Positions 18,713 to 30,715 of a stretch of DNA of 64,000 nt are shown here, in pieces. How positions within the stretch are numbered: the stretch's first letter is position 1; each line of letters starts with the position of its first letter. A program made the position numbers and the translations under genes. The stretch covers positions 59,064-123,063 of the forward strand of contig NZ_KE386848.1 in NCBI RefSeq assembly GCF_000429105.1. Direction: 5' to 3'. This stretch comes from Schaalia suimastitidis DSM 15538 (GTDB lineage: Bacteria; Actinomycetota; Actinomycetes; Actinomycetales; Actinomycetaceae). Under the pieces are notes generated by a model that was not told where the DNA came from, made no database searches, and worked only from the letters and a program-made list of their open reading frames with translations.

Positions 18713-20353
18713 ATGGCTGATCTGACTATCAGTCCCGACGAGATCCGGGCTGCCCTGGACTCATTCACCGAGTCCTACCGCCCCTCGGAACTTGCCAGCG
18801 AAGAAGTTGGTCACGTTACCGAGACCGCTGACGGCATCGCCCACGTTGAAGGCCTGCCCGGCACCATGGCCAATGAGCTGCTCCGCTTCGCGGACGGTAC
18901 CTTGGGCGTGGCGATGAACCTTGACCAGCGCGAAATTGGCGCCGTGATCCTTGGTGACTTCGGCAGTATCGAAGAAGGTCAGCAGGTTCACCGCACTGGA
19001 GAAGTCCTATCGGTTCCCGTGGGCGACGGCTACCTTGGGCGCACAGTTGACCCGCTCGGCCGTCCTATCGACGGCCTGGGCGACATCACCGATATCGACG
19101 GTCGTCGTGCGCTGGAACTTCAAGCCCCCGGCGTGATGGCACGTAAATCGGTGCATGAGCCACTGCAGACAGGCCTCAAAGCCATTGACTCGATGATTCC
19201 GATTGGGCGCGGCCAGCGCCAGCTCATCATTGGCGACCGTCAAACAGGTAAGACCGCCATTGCGATCGACACGATCTTGAATCAGCGCGACAACTGGAAG
19301 AGCGGCGACCCAAGCAAACAGGTTCGCTGCATCTACGTGGCAGTGGGACAAAAAGGGTCGACCATTGCTGCCGTGCGCTCCACTCTGGAAGATGCTGGCG
19401 CCATGGAGTACACCACGATCGTTGCCTCCCCGGCATCGGATCCTGCTGGCTACAAGTACATGGCACCGTACACCGGCAGTGCGATTGGGCAGCATTGGAT
19501 GTATGCCGGTAAGCACGTCCTGATCATATTTGACGACCTTTCCAAGCAGGCCGAGGCCTACCGTGCGGTGTCGTTGCTTCTGCGTCGTCCGCCGGGCCGT
19601 GAAGCATATCCCGGTGACGTTTTCTACCTGCATTCGCGTCTGCTAGAGCGCTGCGCCAAGCTCTCCGATGAATTGGGCGCAGGGTCTATGACTGGCCTGC
19701 CGGTGATTGAAACCAAAGCCAATGACGTGTCAGCTTATATTCCCACCAACGTCATTTCTATCACCGACGGACAGATCTTCCTTCAATCCGATCTTTTCAA
19801 TGCGAACCAGCGTCCTGCCGTTGACGTGGGTATCTCCGTGTCCCGCGTAGGTGGCGCCGCACAGATCAAAGCGATGAAGAAGGTTGCCGGTACACTCAAA
19901 CTTACCCTTGCGCAGTACCGCTCGATGGCGGCCTTCGCGATGTTCGCCTCGGACCTTGACCCGGTGACGCGCCGTCAGCTTACGCGCGGCGAACGCTTGA
20001 TGGAACTGCTCAAGCAGCCACAGAACTCGCCCTACCAGGTCGAGGACCAGGTGGCCTCGATTTGGGCTGGCACCAACGGGTATCTTGACGACCTTGACGT
20101 CGCTGACGTCTTGCCCTTCGAAAAGGCATTACTGGATCACCTGCGGGCCAACTCTACTGTTCTTGCCACCATTAAAGAAACAGGCCAGCTCAGCGACGAA
20201 ACGGAAGCAGAGCTGAAAGAGCAGGTGGGTCGTTTCCACGATCAGTGGCTCAGCGGCGGCCGTGGCATGACTGCTGATACCGACGATGCCGAGGTGGAGG
20301 CTGAGTACTCCCGCGAGGAAATTACACGCGCTCGCGCTGGAGGGAAGGCCTGA
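18713..20353 (+). CDS. atpA: ATP synthase F1 subunit alpha
   Basis: The non-catalytic nucleotide-binding subunit, 546 aa. The P-loop GDRQTGKT is at residues 174-181, and the signature [17 protein letters not shown] carries the catalytic-site arginine. ATG at 18713 has GAAGGAA upstream. The C-terminal acidic tail ([14 protein letters not shown]) is as in other actinobacteria. Confidence 0.97.
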   Translation: MADLTISPDEIRAALDSFTESYRPSELASEEVGHVTETADGIAHVEGLPGTMANELLRFADGTLGVAMNLDQREIGAVILGDFGSIEEGQQVHRTGEVLSVPVGDGYLGRTVDPLGRPIDGLGDITDIDGRRALELQAPGVMARKSVHEPLQTGLKAIDSMIPIGRGQRQLIIGDRQTGKTAIAIDTILNQRDNWKSGDPSKQVRCIYVAVGQKGSTIAAVRSTLEDAGAMEYTTIVASPASDPAGYKYMAPYTGSAIGQHWMYAGKHVLIIFDDLSKQAEAYRAVSLLLRRPPGREAYPGDVFYLHSRLLERCAKLSDELGAGSMTGLPVIETKANDVSAYIPTNVISITDGQIFLQSDLFNANQRPAVDVGISVSRVGGAAQIKAMKKVAGTLKLTLAQYRSMAAFAMFASDLDPVTRRQLTRGERLMELLKQPQNSPYQVEDQVASIWAGTNGYLDDLDVADVLPFEKALLDHLRANSTVLATIKETGQLSDETEAELKEQVGRFHDQWLSGGRGMTADTDDAEVEAEYSREEITRARAGGKA

Positions 20354-20356
20354 TAG

Positions 20357-22760
<2,404 letters not shown>

Positions 22761-22761
<1 letters not shown>

Positions 22762-23030
22762 TGGCTGCCACAACGCCAAAACTTCAGCTTGAAGTGGTCA
22801 CGCGTGAGGGCCGCCTGTGGCATGGTGCATGCACTCAGGTGCAGGTACCAGCCTGTGACGGGTCCTTGGGTATCCTTCCCGGTCGGCAACCACTGTTGGC
22901 AATGCTTGCTCATGGTGAGGTGCTGGTTGATACCGACCAGGGGCGGAAAACCTTTGACGTCGATGGCGGATTTGTTTCCGTTGACTCCGATTTCGTGACG
23001 GTTGTCGCCAATAGGGGTACTGTGGCCTAA
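22761..23030 (+). CDS. atpC: ATP synthase F1 subunit epsilon
   Basis: An 89 aa protein consisting of only the N-terminal beta-sandwich (LGILPGRQPLLAML, VDGGFVSVDSDFVTVV). The C-terminal helical hairpin found in longer homologues is absent, which limits its ability to inhibit ATP hydrolysis in the usual way. It is the last gene of the operon. Confidence 0.94.
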
Positions 23031-23037
23031 AGAGGTC

Positions 23038-23070
23038 GGCGGGCGAGGCTTCGGCTTCGCCCGCCCTTGT
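23038..23070 (+). terminator. Terminator of the ATP synthase operon
   Basis: A 12-bp GC-rich stem (GGCGGGCGAGGC at 23038-23049 with 23054-23065, one G-T pair) is capped by a TTCG tetraloop and followed by the short CTTGT. It lies 7 nt past the atpC stop. Confidence 0.8.
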
Positions 23071-23101
23071 ATACGGTTGATTACGCAAAGAGGTGGTACA
23101 A

Positions 23102-23512
23102 GTGGGAAATTTCCTCGATATCGTCTTTTGGGTGCTGCTGGCCATCCTCATTCCGGCACTGGCTGTATGGGTGTATCTCAATGTGCGTGCGCGCCGACTA
23201 TCTAATGAGGTGGGCGCCTTCCGCTGTTGGAGTCGTCCCGACACGCAATCGGGGTGGACCTCAGGGGTAGGCCTATTTGGTGTCGATACACTCACCTGGT
23301 ACCGCCTTGTTGCTCTGTCAAATAAACCTGTCTACACATTCCCACGTCACAGTTTGGAGGTACACTCACCGCAACCGCATAGCAGTGACGGAAGTGTCGT
23401 AGAGGTGCGTATCGCCGCTGGCGACGAGCGTTTGGAACTCCTTATTGAACCGCAGTCGTACAACGCCTTGGTGTCCTGGATTGAGTCTGGCCCACCTTCG
23501 CTGCGGCGATGA
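23102..23512 (+). CDS. DUF2550 family membrane protein
   Basis: A 136 aa protein with one N-terminal transmembrane helix (FWVLLAILIPALAVWVYLNV) followed by a basic patch (RARRLSN) and a small cytoplasmic domain with GAFRCWSR and GVDTLTWYRL. This family follows atpC in actinobacteria and has no known function. GTG at 23102 is preferred over GTG at 23093 because AGAGGTGG lies 7 nt before it. Confidence 0.8.
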   Translation: MGNFLDIVFWVLLAILIPALAVWVYLNVRARRLSNEVGAFRCWSRPDTQSGWTSGVGLFGVDTLTWYRLVALSNKPVYTFPRHSLEVHSPQPHSSDGSVVEVRIAAGDERLELLIEPQSYNALVSWIESGPPSLRR

Positions 23513-23540
23513 TGACTCGGCAAAGTCACCGAGGGACTGG

Positions 23541-23546
23541 TAGTCT
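23541..23546 (+). promoter_or_regulatory. Putative -10 box of a leaderless nucS mRNA
   Basis: TAGTCT ends 6 nt before GTG at 23553, and no ribosome site is present between (CAGCCC). Confidence 0.55.
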
Positions 23547-23552
23547 CAGCCC

Positions 23553-24242
23553 GTGCGTCTTGTAATTGCTACGTGTACTGTTGACTACTCTGGACGTCTC
23601 AGTGCTCACCTGGATCCGGCACCCCGCGTCATTATGGTCAAGGGCGACGGGTCGGTTCTCATTCATTCTGACGGCGGATCATATAAGCCCCTGAACTGGA
23701 TGAGTGCGCCATGCCGCCTGGTTGTCGAAGATGCCCCTGAAGCCGATGATGTCACGCAAATTTGGACGGTGGAGGCAACGAAAACAGACGACCGTCTGGT
23801 TATTCGCATTCACGAGATTATTGACGATATCAGCCATCACCTGGGGGTTGACCCTGGCCTTGTCAAAGATGGCGTGGAGACACACCTGCAGGAACTCCTT
23901 GCGGAACAAGTACCTCAAATCCTTGGGAAAGGATGGGAGCTTGTGCGCCGTGAACATCCTACGCCGGTCGGGCCGGTTGACTTGATGGTGCGCGATCATG
24001 AAGGACTGCCGGTCGCTATTGAAGTGAAGCGCCGTGGCGGTATTGACGGCGTTGAACAACTCACTAGATATCTGCATCTTCTGGGCCGTGATCCACTCCT
24101 TGACGGTGTGCGGGGTATTTTTGCCGCCCAGGAAATTACGCGACAGGCCCGCATCCTTGCCCAGGACCGTGGCATTGAGTGCCTGGTCCTTGACTATGAC
24201 GCTATGCGTGGCTTTGACGATCCGGATTCACGCCTGTTTTAA
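23553..24242 (+). CDS. nucS: Mismatch-specific endonuclease NucS/EndoMS
   Basis: Cuts both strands at DNA mismatches and serves as the non-canonical mismatch repair enzyme of actinobacteria lacking MutS/MutL. The 229 aa product has the N-terminal dimerisation domain and the RecB-like nuclease core: [10 protein letters not shown] and [20 protein letters not shown] hold the D-E-K catalytic residues. The last residues DSRLF match the short tail that binds the sliding clamp in homologues. The start is GTG at 23553, probably on a leaderless transcript. Confidence 0.95.
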   Translation: MRLVIATCTVDYSGRLSAHLDPAPRVIMVKGDGSVLIHSDGGSYKPLNWMSAPCRLVVEDAPEADDVTQIWTVEATKTDDRLVIRIHEIIDDISHHLGVDPGLVKDGVETHLQELLAEQVPQILGKGWELVRREHPTPVGPVDLMVRDHEGLPVAIEVKRRGGIDGVEQLTRYLHLLGRDPLLDGVRGIFAAQEITRQARILAQDRGIECLVLDYDAMRGFDDPDSRLF

Positions 24243-24268
24243 GCCGACGGCTGGAAAGTAGGGCAGCT

Positions 24269-25528
24269 TTGGCCCCGACGACACTTGCGCAACGCGCGAA
24301 GAGCCGACGATTCTTACGGGAGTTGTCGTATATGCGGATGATCGCCTTGGGACTTTCCCCGGCCACGGCTGCGGCCAGTCCTGCAAACGCGGTGGAGCGC
24401 CTCTTGGCCATCCAAGGACAGCAGGTGAGTTCAATTTCCCCCGCTATCGCTGTGCGCTGCCCTGGGGCCAGTCGTGATGATATTGCTGCGGCTTTTGATC
24501 AAGGCCTTTTAGTGCGCTCGTGGCCTATGCGTGGGACCGTGCATATCACAACTGCCGCTGACCATCATTGGTTGCGCGCCGCTTTGGCTCACAGGTACGA
24601 GGCGTGGCTGCGTTCCTCTGAACAAACAACCCCACTACTTGGCAGTGGTACGGTTGCGCGCGCTGCCGAATTGCTGTGGGAGCGCATGGCCGATCAGGGG
24701 GCTTTGACACGCGCGCAGGCAGTGGCGCTTTTTGAAGAGCATAACCTGATTCCTCGTGGTGTGAAAACGCCTAAAGGTGCCGATATGACTCAATCTTTTG
24801 AGGTTTCATGGTCACGGCGTCACTTGATATTTTTGCTGCACCTTAAAGGTTTAGTTGTTCAGGGACCCACCGGTAGCAATGAGCATTTGCTTATCGACGC
24901 ACGTCCACTACCCGATGAAACCAGTGGACCCGGTGGCGGCCAGGGGGTGCGGCACGGGCAGGCGGGGCACCAGGCAGCGCTGGTTGAGATTGCGTACCGT
25001 TATGCCGCGGGGCATGGTCCCATCTCCGCTGATGATTTGGCGCGCTGGAGCGGGTTACCCGTTGGTGTATGCGTGACGGCTTTGGAAGCTGCGCTGACAC
25101 GTTCAGATGGCGAAGGATTGGTCAGGATGCGCATGAACGAGGAGGGTAGTGCCCTGGTTGCAGATTCTCATCCGCCTTCTGCGCGCCACGTGCGTGAGCA
25201 CGGGCTGTATTTACGTGCAGATCTGCCCGATTTACTGAGCGAGCAGCGTAAGGCGGTTGAGACCACCATTGCGTTGCCGTCCTTCGATGAGCTTCATGTG
25301 GGGTATAAGGATCGCACGTGTCTTACTGACGAGGCGGGGGAGCGTCTGATATGTCCGTCGAAAAACGGCATGTTCCGCCCCATCATTGTGGATCGAGGCC
25401 GGGTGGTGGCGGTGAATCCCCCCTCAGCTGGTGTGCTGTGGGCACAGGGGCAACCAGCCTCGGCCCGCCTCGAAAATGCAGTAGCGCGCGTGATCGCTTC
25501 GGAAAATACGCAAAAAGGAGCACAATAG
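24269..25528 (+). CDS. Winged-helix DNA glycosylase-like protein (AlkZ/YcaQ family)
   Basis: A 419 aa member of the HTH_42 family. Characterised members excise crosslinked or alkylated bases (Streptomyces AlkZ, E. coli YcaQ). The region RLLAIQGQQVSSI carries a Q-x-Q, the catalytic arrangement of the AlkZ branch (YcaQ has Q-x-D). Other conserved parts are SWPMRGTVHITTAAD, PSFDELHVGYKDR and PSKNGMFRPIIV. The start is TTG at 24269 with AAAGTAGGG upstream; ATG at 24332 is an alternative but would remove part of the first helix. It lies 26 nt after nucS, so two repair genes are adjacent. Confidence 0.75.
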   Translation: MAPTTLAQRAKSRRFLRELSYMRMIALGLSPATAAASPANAVERLLAIQGQQVSSISPAIAVRCPGASRDDIAAAFDQGLLVRSWPMRGTVHITTAADHHWLRAALAHRYEAWLRSSEQTTPLLGSGTVARAAELLWERMADQGALTRAQAVALFEEHNLIPRGVKTPKGADMTQSFEVSWSRRHLIFLLHLKGLVVQGPTGSNEHLLIDARPLPDETSGPGGGQGVRHGQAGHQAALVEIAYRYAAGHGPISADDLARWSGLPVGVCVTALEAALTRSDGEGLVRMRMNEEGSALVADSHPPSARHVREHGLYLRADLPDLLSEQRKAVETTIALPSFDELHVGYKDRTCLTDEAGERLICPSKNGMFRPIIVDRGRVVAVNPPSAGVLWAQGQPASARLENAVARVIASENTQKGAQ

Positions 25529-25532
25529 GGGT

Positions 25533-26759
25533 ATGGGAAACGACACGGTATTACGCGCAGCACTTCTCCTTGGTGACGACCTGATTGACGACGGCGTTTT
25601 AATCTTTCACGGTGACCGCATCGTCGCTTCGGGTAGTGTCACACAAGTAACGGCCTCACACCCTCACCTGTGTGACGCCATTAACCAGACCCAGCCGATG
25701 GATGGCACACTACTGCCCGGTCTGGTGGACGTGCACTGTCATGGCGGCGGCGGCGAATCCTTCCCCAATGCGCTTAATCGCGAACAGGCCATGGTGGCAG
25801 TGATGGAACACCGTCGCCATGGGACGACGTCGCTGGTGGCATCTTGCGTTACCGCATCAGCAGATATCCTGCGTGCGCGTGGTGCGCTCCTTGCCCAGCT
25901 GTGTGATTCGGGTGACCTTGCCGGTATCCACTTTGAGGGACCTTTCGTCTCACATGAACGCAAAGGTGCTCAGGACCCTACCTACATCATTGCCCCAGAT
26001 CCGCAGCTCACACGTGAGCTCATCGCAGCGGGCGGTGGCCACGTGGTAACGATGACCCTTGCACCGGAAAAGGACAAATCCTATGGACCGGGCTCCGTTG
26101 CACAGGTCCTTATTGAAGGAGGGGCCTTGCCGTCGTGGGGACATACCGATGCGGCCCCTGAACATGCGCGTGCTGCCCTGGAATATTCGCGCGAGGCTTT
26201 GGCCAGCGCTGATACGCGTGTGCGACGCTCAGCTCATGCCACAATCACTCACCTATTTAATGGGATGCGTCCTTTGCATCACCGCGACCCCGGTCCCATT
26301 ATGGAATTCGTTTCTGATGCTGCCAGGGGCGGCGCTATTTTGGAGATGATCTGCGATAATGTTCATCTTGACCCAGCGATCGTCCGTGGAGTGTGGGAGA
26401 CCGTGGGACGCGATGCCTGCGTACTCATCACCGACGCAATGGCCGCTGCCGGTATGGAGGATGGGCACTACCAACTGGGTCCTCAAGCGGTGATCGTCAA
26501 AGATGGTATTGCCCGCCTAGCTGAAGGCGAATCTATCGCAGGTGGAACGGCACACCTCATAGACTGTGTGCGTGTTGCCGTTGAGCAGGCAGGTATCCCG
26601 CTTGCCGACGCCGTCCACATGGCGACAGTCAGTGGTGCCCGTATCCTTGGGCGCACCGACATTGGAAACCTTGAGGTCGGCAGCTACGCCGATGCGGTCC
26701 TTGTTGATGACACGTTGCATCCTGTCGCCGTGTGGCATCGCGGACGTATCGTTCAATGA
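25533..26759 (+). CDS. nagA: N-acetylglucosamine-6-phosphate deacetylase
   Basis: Converts GlcNAc-6-P to glucosamine-6-P and acetate in amino-sugar and wall recycling. The 408 aa amidohydrolase has VDVHCHGGGGES, the metal ligand E in HFEGPFVS, HLFNGMRPLHHRDPG, and the catalytic Asp in ITDAMAAAG. ATG at 25533 has AAGGAG 14 nt upstream and GGGGT nearer. The deaminase NagB is not in the window. Confidence 0.93.
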   Translation: MGNDTVLRAALLLGDDLIDDGVLIFHGDRIVASGSVTQVTASHPHLCDAINQTQPMDGTLLPGLVDVHCHGGGGESFPNALNREQAMVAVMEHRRHGTTSLVASCVTASADILRARGALLAQLCDSGDLAGIHFEGPFVSHERKGAQDPTYIIAPDPQLTRELIAAGGGHVVTMTLAPEKDKSYGPGSVAQVLIEGGALPSWGHTDAAPEHARAALEYSREALASADTRVRRSAHATITHLFNGMRPLHHRDPGPIMEFVSDAARGGAILEMICDNVHLDPAIVRGVWETVGRDACVLITDAMAAAGMEDGHYQLGPQAVIVKDGIARLAEGESIAGGTAHLIDCVRVAVEQAGIPLADAVHMATVSGARILGRTDIGNLEVGSYADAVLVDDTLHPVAVWHRGRIVQ

Positions 26760-27055
26760 AACGACGTTCGGCTAAGAGGCCGTGGAACAAGGAACATCCG
26801 ACTTTCGACGCGGCGCGCATCGCCGCCATTCGGCATAGCGAAATTGGACCTGACGGGTTGATATATCAGGTTCAACATCTGCGTTCGGCATCGAAAAGTT
26901 ACACCTGTCCAGGTTGTTTACAGGCGATTCTTCCGGGCCATGCTCATGTCGTGGCTTGGCCAGAACAGACGCCGTGGGGACAGGAATCAGGGCCGGATGC
27001 ACGCCGACACTGGCACAGTGATTGTTGGCGACGTAAGCTTCGTCCGCGTTCATAA
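26756..27055 (+). CDS. Conserved actinobacterial small protein with a Cys/His zinc-like motif
   Basis: A 99 aa protein starting inside the nagA stop (ATGA). It has a basic N-terminus, then SYTCPGCLQAILPGHAHVVAWP and RRHWHSDCWRR: a CPGC pair followed by H-W-H-x-x-C, suggesting one zinc site. Similar short proteins are widespread in actinobacteria, sometimes labelled ATP/GTP-binding without evidence. Its function is unknown. Confidence 0.75.
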   Translation: MKRRSAKRPWNKEHPTFDAARIAAIRHSEIGPDGLIYQVQHLRSASKSYTCPGCLQAILPGHAHVVAWPEQTPWGQESGPDARRHWHSDCWRRKLRPRS

Positions 27056-27145
27056 TGTGCGCAGTTCCATCGCGTCCCGGTTTACTCACGCCCTCCTAAG
27101 CCGTATCGTTAAAAAGATAGTATTCATATTCCCGTAGGAGGACTT

Positions 27146-28699
27146 GTGGAGCGCCTGAGGCAGTATTCAGCTTCCATTGTCGTTGCTGCACTGACCATCG
27201 TGTGTCTCATTGTTGGGATCCTCGCGTTGACAGTTCTGCGTCCAGCGCAGGAAATTCGCGCCACTACCGCAGCAACTACGCCGTATATCACCACGCGTGA
27301 TGGCGTCTTTACGTTGATTTCCAGTGAGGCAACCGTCACAGCCACCTCGTCAACGGGAGGGCCTGTCGCCATTGCGCTCGGTTCAACAACCGATGTTGCC
27401 GGATGGGTGGCTACCTCTGCCTACACCGAAGTTGTCGGCATTGGCGCAGACCGCACAAGCCTCAAGGTGGAAGATCACGCTGCAGCGACACCTGCCGAAG
27501 AATCCACGACAACGACGCAAGAGACTCAGACCGAATCCACTGATAGTGCCGCCACGGACAACGCCGCCACTACGGAGGCAGCAACAACCGAGGAGACGAC
27601 CCCCGAGGCCAGCACCGCCTCGGCCATCGCTTCGGATATGTGGATACAGGAGGTTGCCGCCACAGGCACCGCCACGATGACCGTATCTGATATTGGTGCT
27701 GGTAAATCTCTCCTGATTGCCACCGATGGTACATCAGCAGATTTCCAGGTGGAGATTGTGTGGCGTACGCCCCGTACCAATGTCCTTGCCATTGCTGCCT
27801 TCACACTAGCGAGCGTTTTTGCGCTTATTGCTGTGATCCTCGCGCTGTTGACATGGCGCAGGGCCGGTGCCTCCTCGGCATGGAGTAGTAAGGCATTGGC
27901 TGATCACGATGCAGATACTGTGCAGGATGAAGGGGAGTCAGCGGAGTCTGCGCAAAACGAGGCGTTCCAGGTCCAGGATGCACAGGACGAGATTGCGCTG
28001 GACGGAGCAGTGAAGGACGAGGCATTCCTAGACGGAGCAGCATTTGCTGACAACACCCTCGACGAGGCAAGCCAAGACCACGCAGACCTCCAAGCGTTGC
28101 CTCCGCACGAATATGACAGCGACGCGCACATCGATGACAATTCGCAAACAGTCGATGACGGGACTCTTGCCCACTGGGACGACACTGCAGTGTTCGTACC
28201 AGGCGCCATGGATCCCCAATTAGATGGCACCGTCGAAGACGAAATACCCTTCAACGACACGGAATCAGAGGCATCTGCGCTGCATGAAGATGAAGCCAAT
28301 GGCGATGACTATCGTGCCGATGGCTATCAGAACAGCGAGGCGTACGCAGGCCAGAACAGTCAAGAGGCCATAGAGCAGCCCTCCATTGGTCGTCACGGCT
28401 TGGGTCATGTCACTGATGAAGATCCTCCAGAGAAGGTTCCCACCGACACTGGCATCATTGATTTGAGTGCGGTGCGCCCTGGCGCGGTATTGCCCAGTCG
28501 TCGCGCCCTGCGTGAAGCGCGCGAACAGGGCAAAGACCGGATCATCATCGACGGTAAAGAGTTCGACACGGGGCTAATCCCCATTGTGGGCGATTCTGGT
28601 GACACTGAGTCCGCCACTGACACGGATAAGCCTTCAGGTACATGGTCGTCCATGATGGCCGCGTGGAAGGACCGTCGCAATAAAGGAGGCCAGCCATGA
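27146..28699 (+). CDS. Two-helix membrane protein with acidic low-complexity tail, unknown function
   Basis: A 517 aa protein with a first membrane helix (VVAALTIVCLIVGILALTVL), an extracytoplasmic domain of about 190 residues containing a Thr/Glu-rich linker, a second helix near 215-240 (FTLASVFALIAVILALLTW) and a long, very acidic cytoplasmic tail with a final basic segment. GTG at 27146 has TAGGAGG upstream. It overlaps the next lipoprotein gene (ATGA), so the two are likely to act together at the envelope. I do not recognise the family. Confidence 0.7.
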   Translation: MERLRQYSASIVVAALTIVCLIVGILALTVLRPAQEIRATTAATTPYITTRDGVFTLISSEATVTATSSTGGPVAIALGSTTDVAGWVATSAYTEVVGIGADRTSLKVEDHAAATPAEESTTTTQETQTESTDSAATDNAATTEAATTEETTPEASTASAIASDMWIQEVAATGTATMTVSDIGAGKSLLIATDGTSADFQVEIVWRTPRTNVLAIAAFTLASVFALIAVILALLTWRRAGASSAWSSKALADHDADTVQDEGESAESAQNEAFQVQDAQDEIALDGAVKDEAFLDGAAFADNTLDEASQDHADLQALPPHEYDSDAHIDDNSQTVDDGTLAHWDDTAVFVPGAMDPQLDGTVEDEIPFNDTESEASALHEDEANGDDYRADGYQNSEAYAGQNSQEAIEQPSIGRHGLGHVTDEDPPEKVPTDTGIIDLSAVRPGAVLPSRRALREAREQGKDRIIIDGKEFDTGLIPIVGDSGDTESATDTDKPSGTWSSMMAAWKDRRNKGGQP

Positions 28700-29688
28700 G
28701 GAAAGCTGCTGCCACAGCCGCCGTACTTGCCTCGGCCCTGGCATTGAGTGCCTGTGCAAGTGAAGACCTCATTGCACCGGTGCCCCAAGCAGCCGTTGCT
28801 GGACCTGTCATTGACCGCAGCCGTATTGAAACGTTGATTGCTGACACGCAGACGGTCGTTGATGCTGCCGACACTGCTGTAGATGCCACGGGTCTTTCGG
28901 CTCGTTTTGGTGACCCTGCGCTGCGGATGCGCAAAGCCCAATATGGACTCCAAAGCGCCGTGGGGACACCCGTGCCGCATTTGACCCTATTAGGTGACAA
29001 TATTGCCGTTACCGACTCTCAAACATGGCCGCGGACTATGGTCAGTATCGGTTCGGTTGGCGATTCGGGTCTGCCCACAGCCTTCATTTTCGTTCAAAAC
29101 GATGCCCGATCGTCCTATCGCCTGCAGTCGTGGGTTCGCCTTTTAGGCGGTACCGAGTTCACCATTCCCAATATCCAAGTGGGTTCCAACACTGTTCAAG
29201 GCACATCAGAAGGCTTTGTGCGCACCCCAGAGGAAACGCTCGCGAGCTATGTTGAACTCATCAACAGTGGCGCAGAATCCAATGAAGTCTTCGGTGCTGA
29301 TGAATTCACATCGAAGATGCGAAGTGATGTCAATAAACTTAACGAGTCGGTCCAAGCTAGCGGCTCGGTGACTGCAGGTGCGCAGCTGTCAGACCTGCCG
29401 ATCTCGGGTGTGGTACTAGAAAATGGCTCAGCTCTGGTCAGTGCAAGTTTCACCTATACGTTGACCTATGCGCGCACCGTTGCAGGAAGCAACTTGCGTC
29501 TGAGCGGTGCGACGGCTGCGCTTGCGCCTGGTGAGGATCCAGGCGTGAAAGGAAGTGCGGTCGCCAACTACCTCACCACGGTGCTTTTCCTTGTGCCAAG
29601 CGCGCAGGCAGGCGGTACGATCTCAGTCGTCGGCGCTGAGCAGGTACTTGAATCGGTTGCCGTTGACGAATCCACCAGTCCTGACTGA
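28696..29688 (+). CDS. Lipoprotein of unknown function
   Basis: A 330 aa product with a clear lipoprotein signal (lipobox ALSA-C at residues 16-20, ASALALSAC). The mature part has mixed alpha/beta character and no catalytic motif that I recognise; a segment SWVRLLGGTEFTIPNIQVG resembles domains that sense or bind at the surface. Translationally coupled to the two-helix membrane protein upstream. The YbbN-like gene follows closely. Confidence 0.75.
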   Translation: MRKAAATAAVLASALALSACASEDLIAPVPQAAVAGPVIDRSRIETLIADTQTVVDAADTAVDATGLSARFGDPALRMRKAQYGLQSAVGTPVPHLTLLGDNIAVTDSQTWPRTMVSIGSVGDSGLPTAFIFVQNDARSSYRLQSWVRLLGGTEFTIPNIQVGSNTVQGTSEGFVRTPEETLASYVELINSGAESNEVFGADEFTSKMRSDVNKLNESVQASGSVTAGAQLSDLPISGVVLENGSALVSASFTYTLTYARTVAGSNLRLSGATAALAPGEDPGVKGSAVANYLTTVLFLVPSAQAGGTISVVGAEQVLESVAVDESTSPD

Positions 29689-29715
29689 TCGATGCCAAAT
29701 ACGGAGGAAATGACG

Positions 29716-30546
29716 GTGTCATCGACTGACCCCATGAATATGGGACATGCTCCAGCCGCTAAGCAAGAGGTCTACCTCAATATTCCGCTGATCACCACAG
29801 CAGATGAAAGTAATTTTGATGATGTGGTTGCGACGTCTCAGGCTCTGCCTGTCGTCATCGTCATGTGGGCAGCCCAAGCGCTGGAATCTCGCAGCGTCCT
29901 CGACACGATGGAAGACCTTGCACGTGAAGGTGCTGGCAATTTCCAGCTGGTGACGATCGACGTAGAAAAGACGCCAGCAGTTATTCAGGCTTTCCAAATC
30001 CAGGCACTTCCTGCTGTGGTGGCATTGATTGGGGGACGTCCAGTTCCAATGCTCCAAGGGAGCGCGTCGAAGGAGCAGATACGCCCACTACTTGCTCAGC
30101 TGCGTGAAGCAGCGGAACAGATGGGCGCCTCGGCACGCGTTGCCGTCAACGAAGCAGATACTGCGCCGCCCACGCCTGAGGAACACCTTCCGGCCCTGCG
30201 TGCAGAAGAGGCAGGTGACTTGGACCATGCCATCGCACTGTGGGAAAAGCTTATTGAACTCAACCCGCGCGACGAGGCGGCCAAAGCTCAGGTGGCGCGT
30301 GTGCGGTTGGCTCAGCGTGCTGCGCGTGCGCAGGTTGCGGATGATCCTGAGGCTACTGCAGACGCCCTCTTTGCGGCAGGTGCGCACGATGAAGCCTTTG
30401 AGGTGCTGTTAACGGCAATGCGTGAGGCTGCTCCTGAGGACCGCGATCAGCTGCGGACTCGACTGTTGGATCTCTTCCGTGTTGCTGGTAACACTGATGA
30501 GGTGCGTCGTGCCCGCAGGCAGCTCACCACATTGTTGATGATCTAG
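29716..30546 (+). CDS. YbbN-like thioredoxin-fold/TPR protein
   Basis: A thioredoxin-like domain (VVIVMWAAQALESRSVLD, LPAVVALIGGRPV) followed by tetratricopeptide-like helices (EEAGDLDHAIALWEKLIELNPRD), the architecture of YbbN/CnoX co-chaperones that hand clients to DnaK or GroEL. The active-site CxxC is replaced by AQALES, so no dithiol redox activity is expected. GTG at 29716 (276 aa) lies 8 nt after GGAGG; ATG at 29710 and ATG at 29692 are alternative starts. Confidence 0.85.
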   Translation: MSSTDPMNMGHAPAAKQEVYLNIPLITTADESNFDDVVATSQALPVVIVMWAAQALESRSVLDTMEDLAREGAGNFQLVTIDVEKTPAVIQAFQIQALPAVVALIGGRPVPMLQGSASKEQIRPLLAQLREAAEQMGASARVAVNEADTAPPTPEEHLPALRAEEAGDLDHAIALWEKLIELNPRDEAAKAQVARVRLAQRAARAQVADDPEATADALFAAGAHDEAFEVLLTAMREAAPEDRDQLRTRLLDLFRVAGNTDEVRRARRQLTTLLMI

Positions 30547-30703
30547 TGACGGCGTGCGGCTGCGCCTGCTGTACCACCTCGACGCTGCCACCGCAGCACG
30601 TGTCCAGGCAGCAGTGAGTCGATGTAGTGGTTGAGGTGGTGCGTGTACCTACCCTCATGAGGTTATCTGTTGGACGCTGCTGCCGTGTCGTGTCGTGGCG
30701 GAC

Positions 30704-30709
30704 TATGCT
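30704..30709 (+). promoter_or_regulatory. Putative -10 box of a leaderless dapA mRNA
   Basis: TATGCT ends 6 nt before ATG at 30716. The spacer CGGCCC contains no ribosome site. Confidence 0.55.
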
Positions 30710-30715
30710 CGGCCC

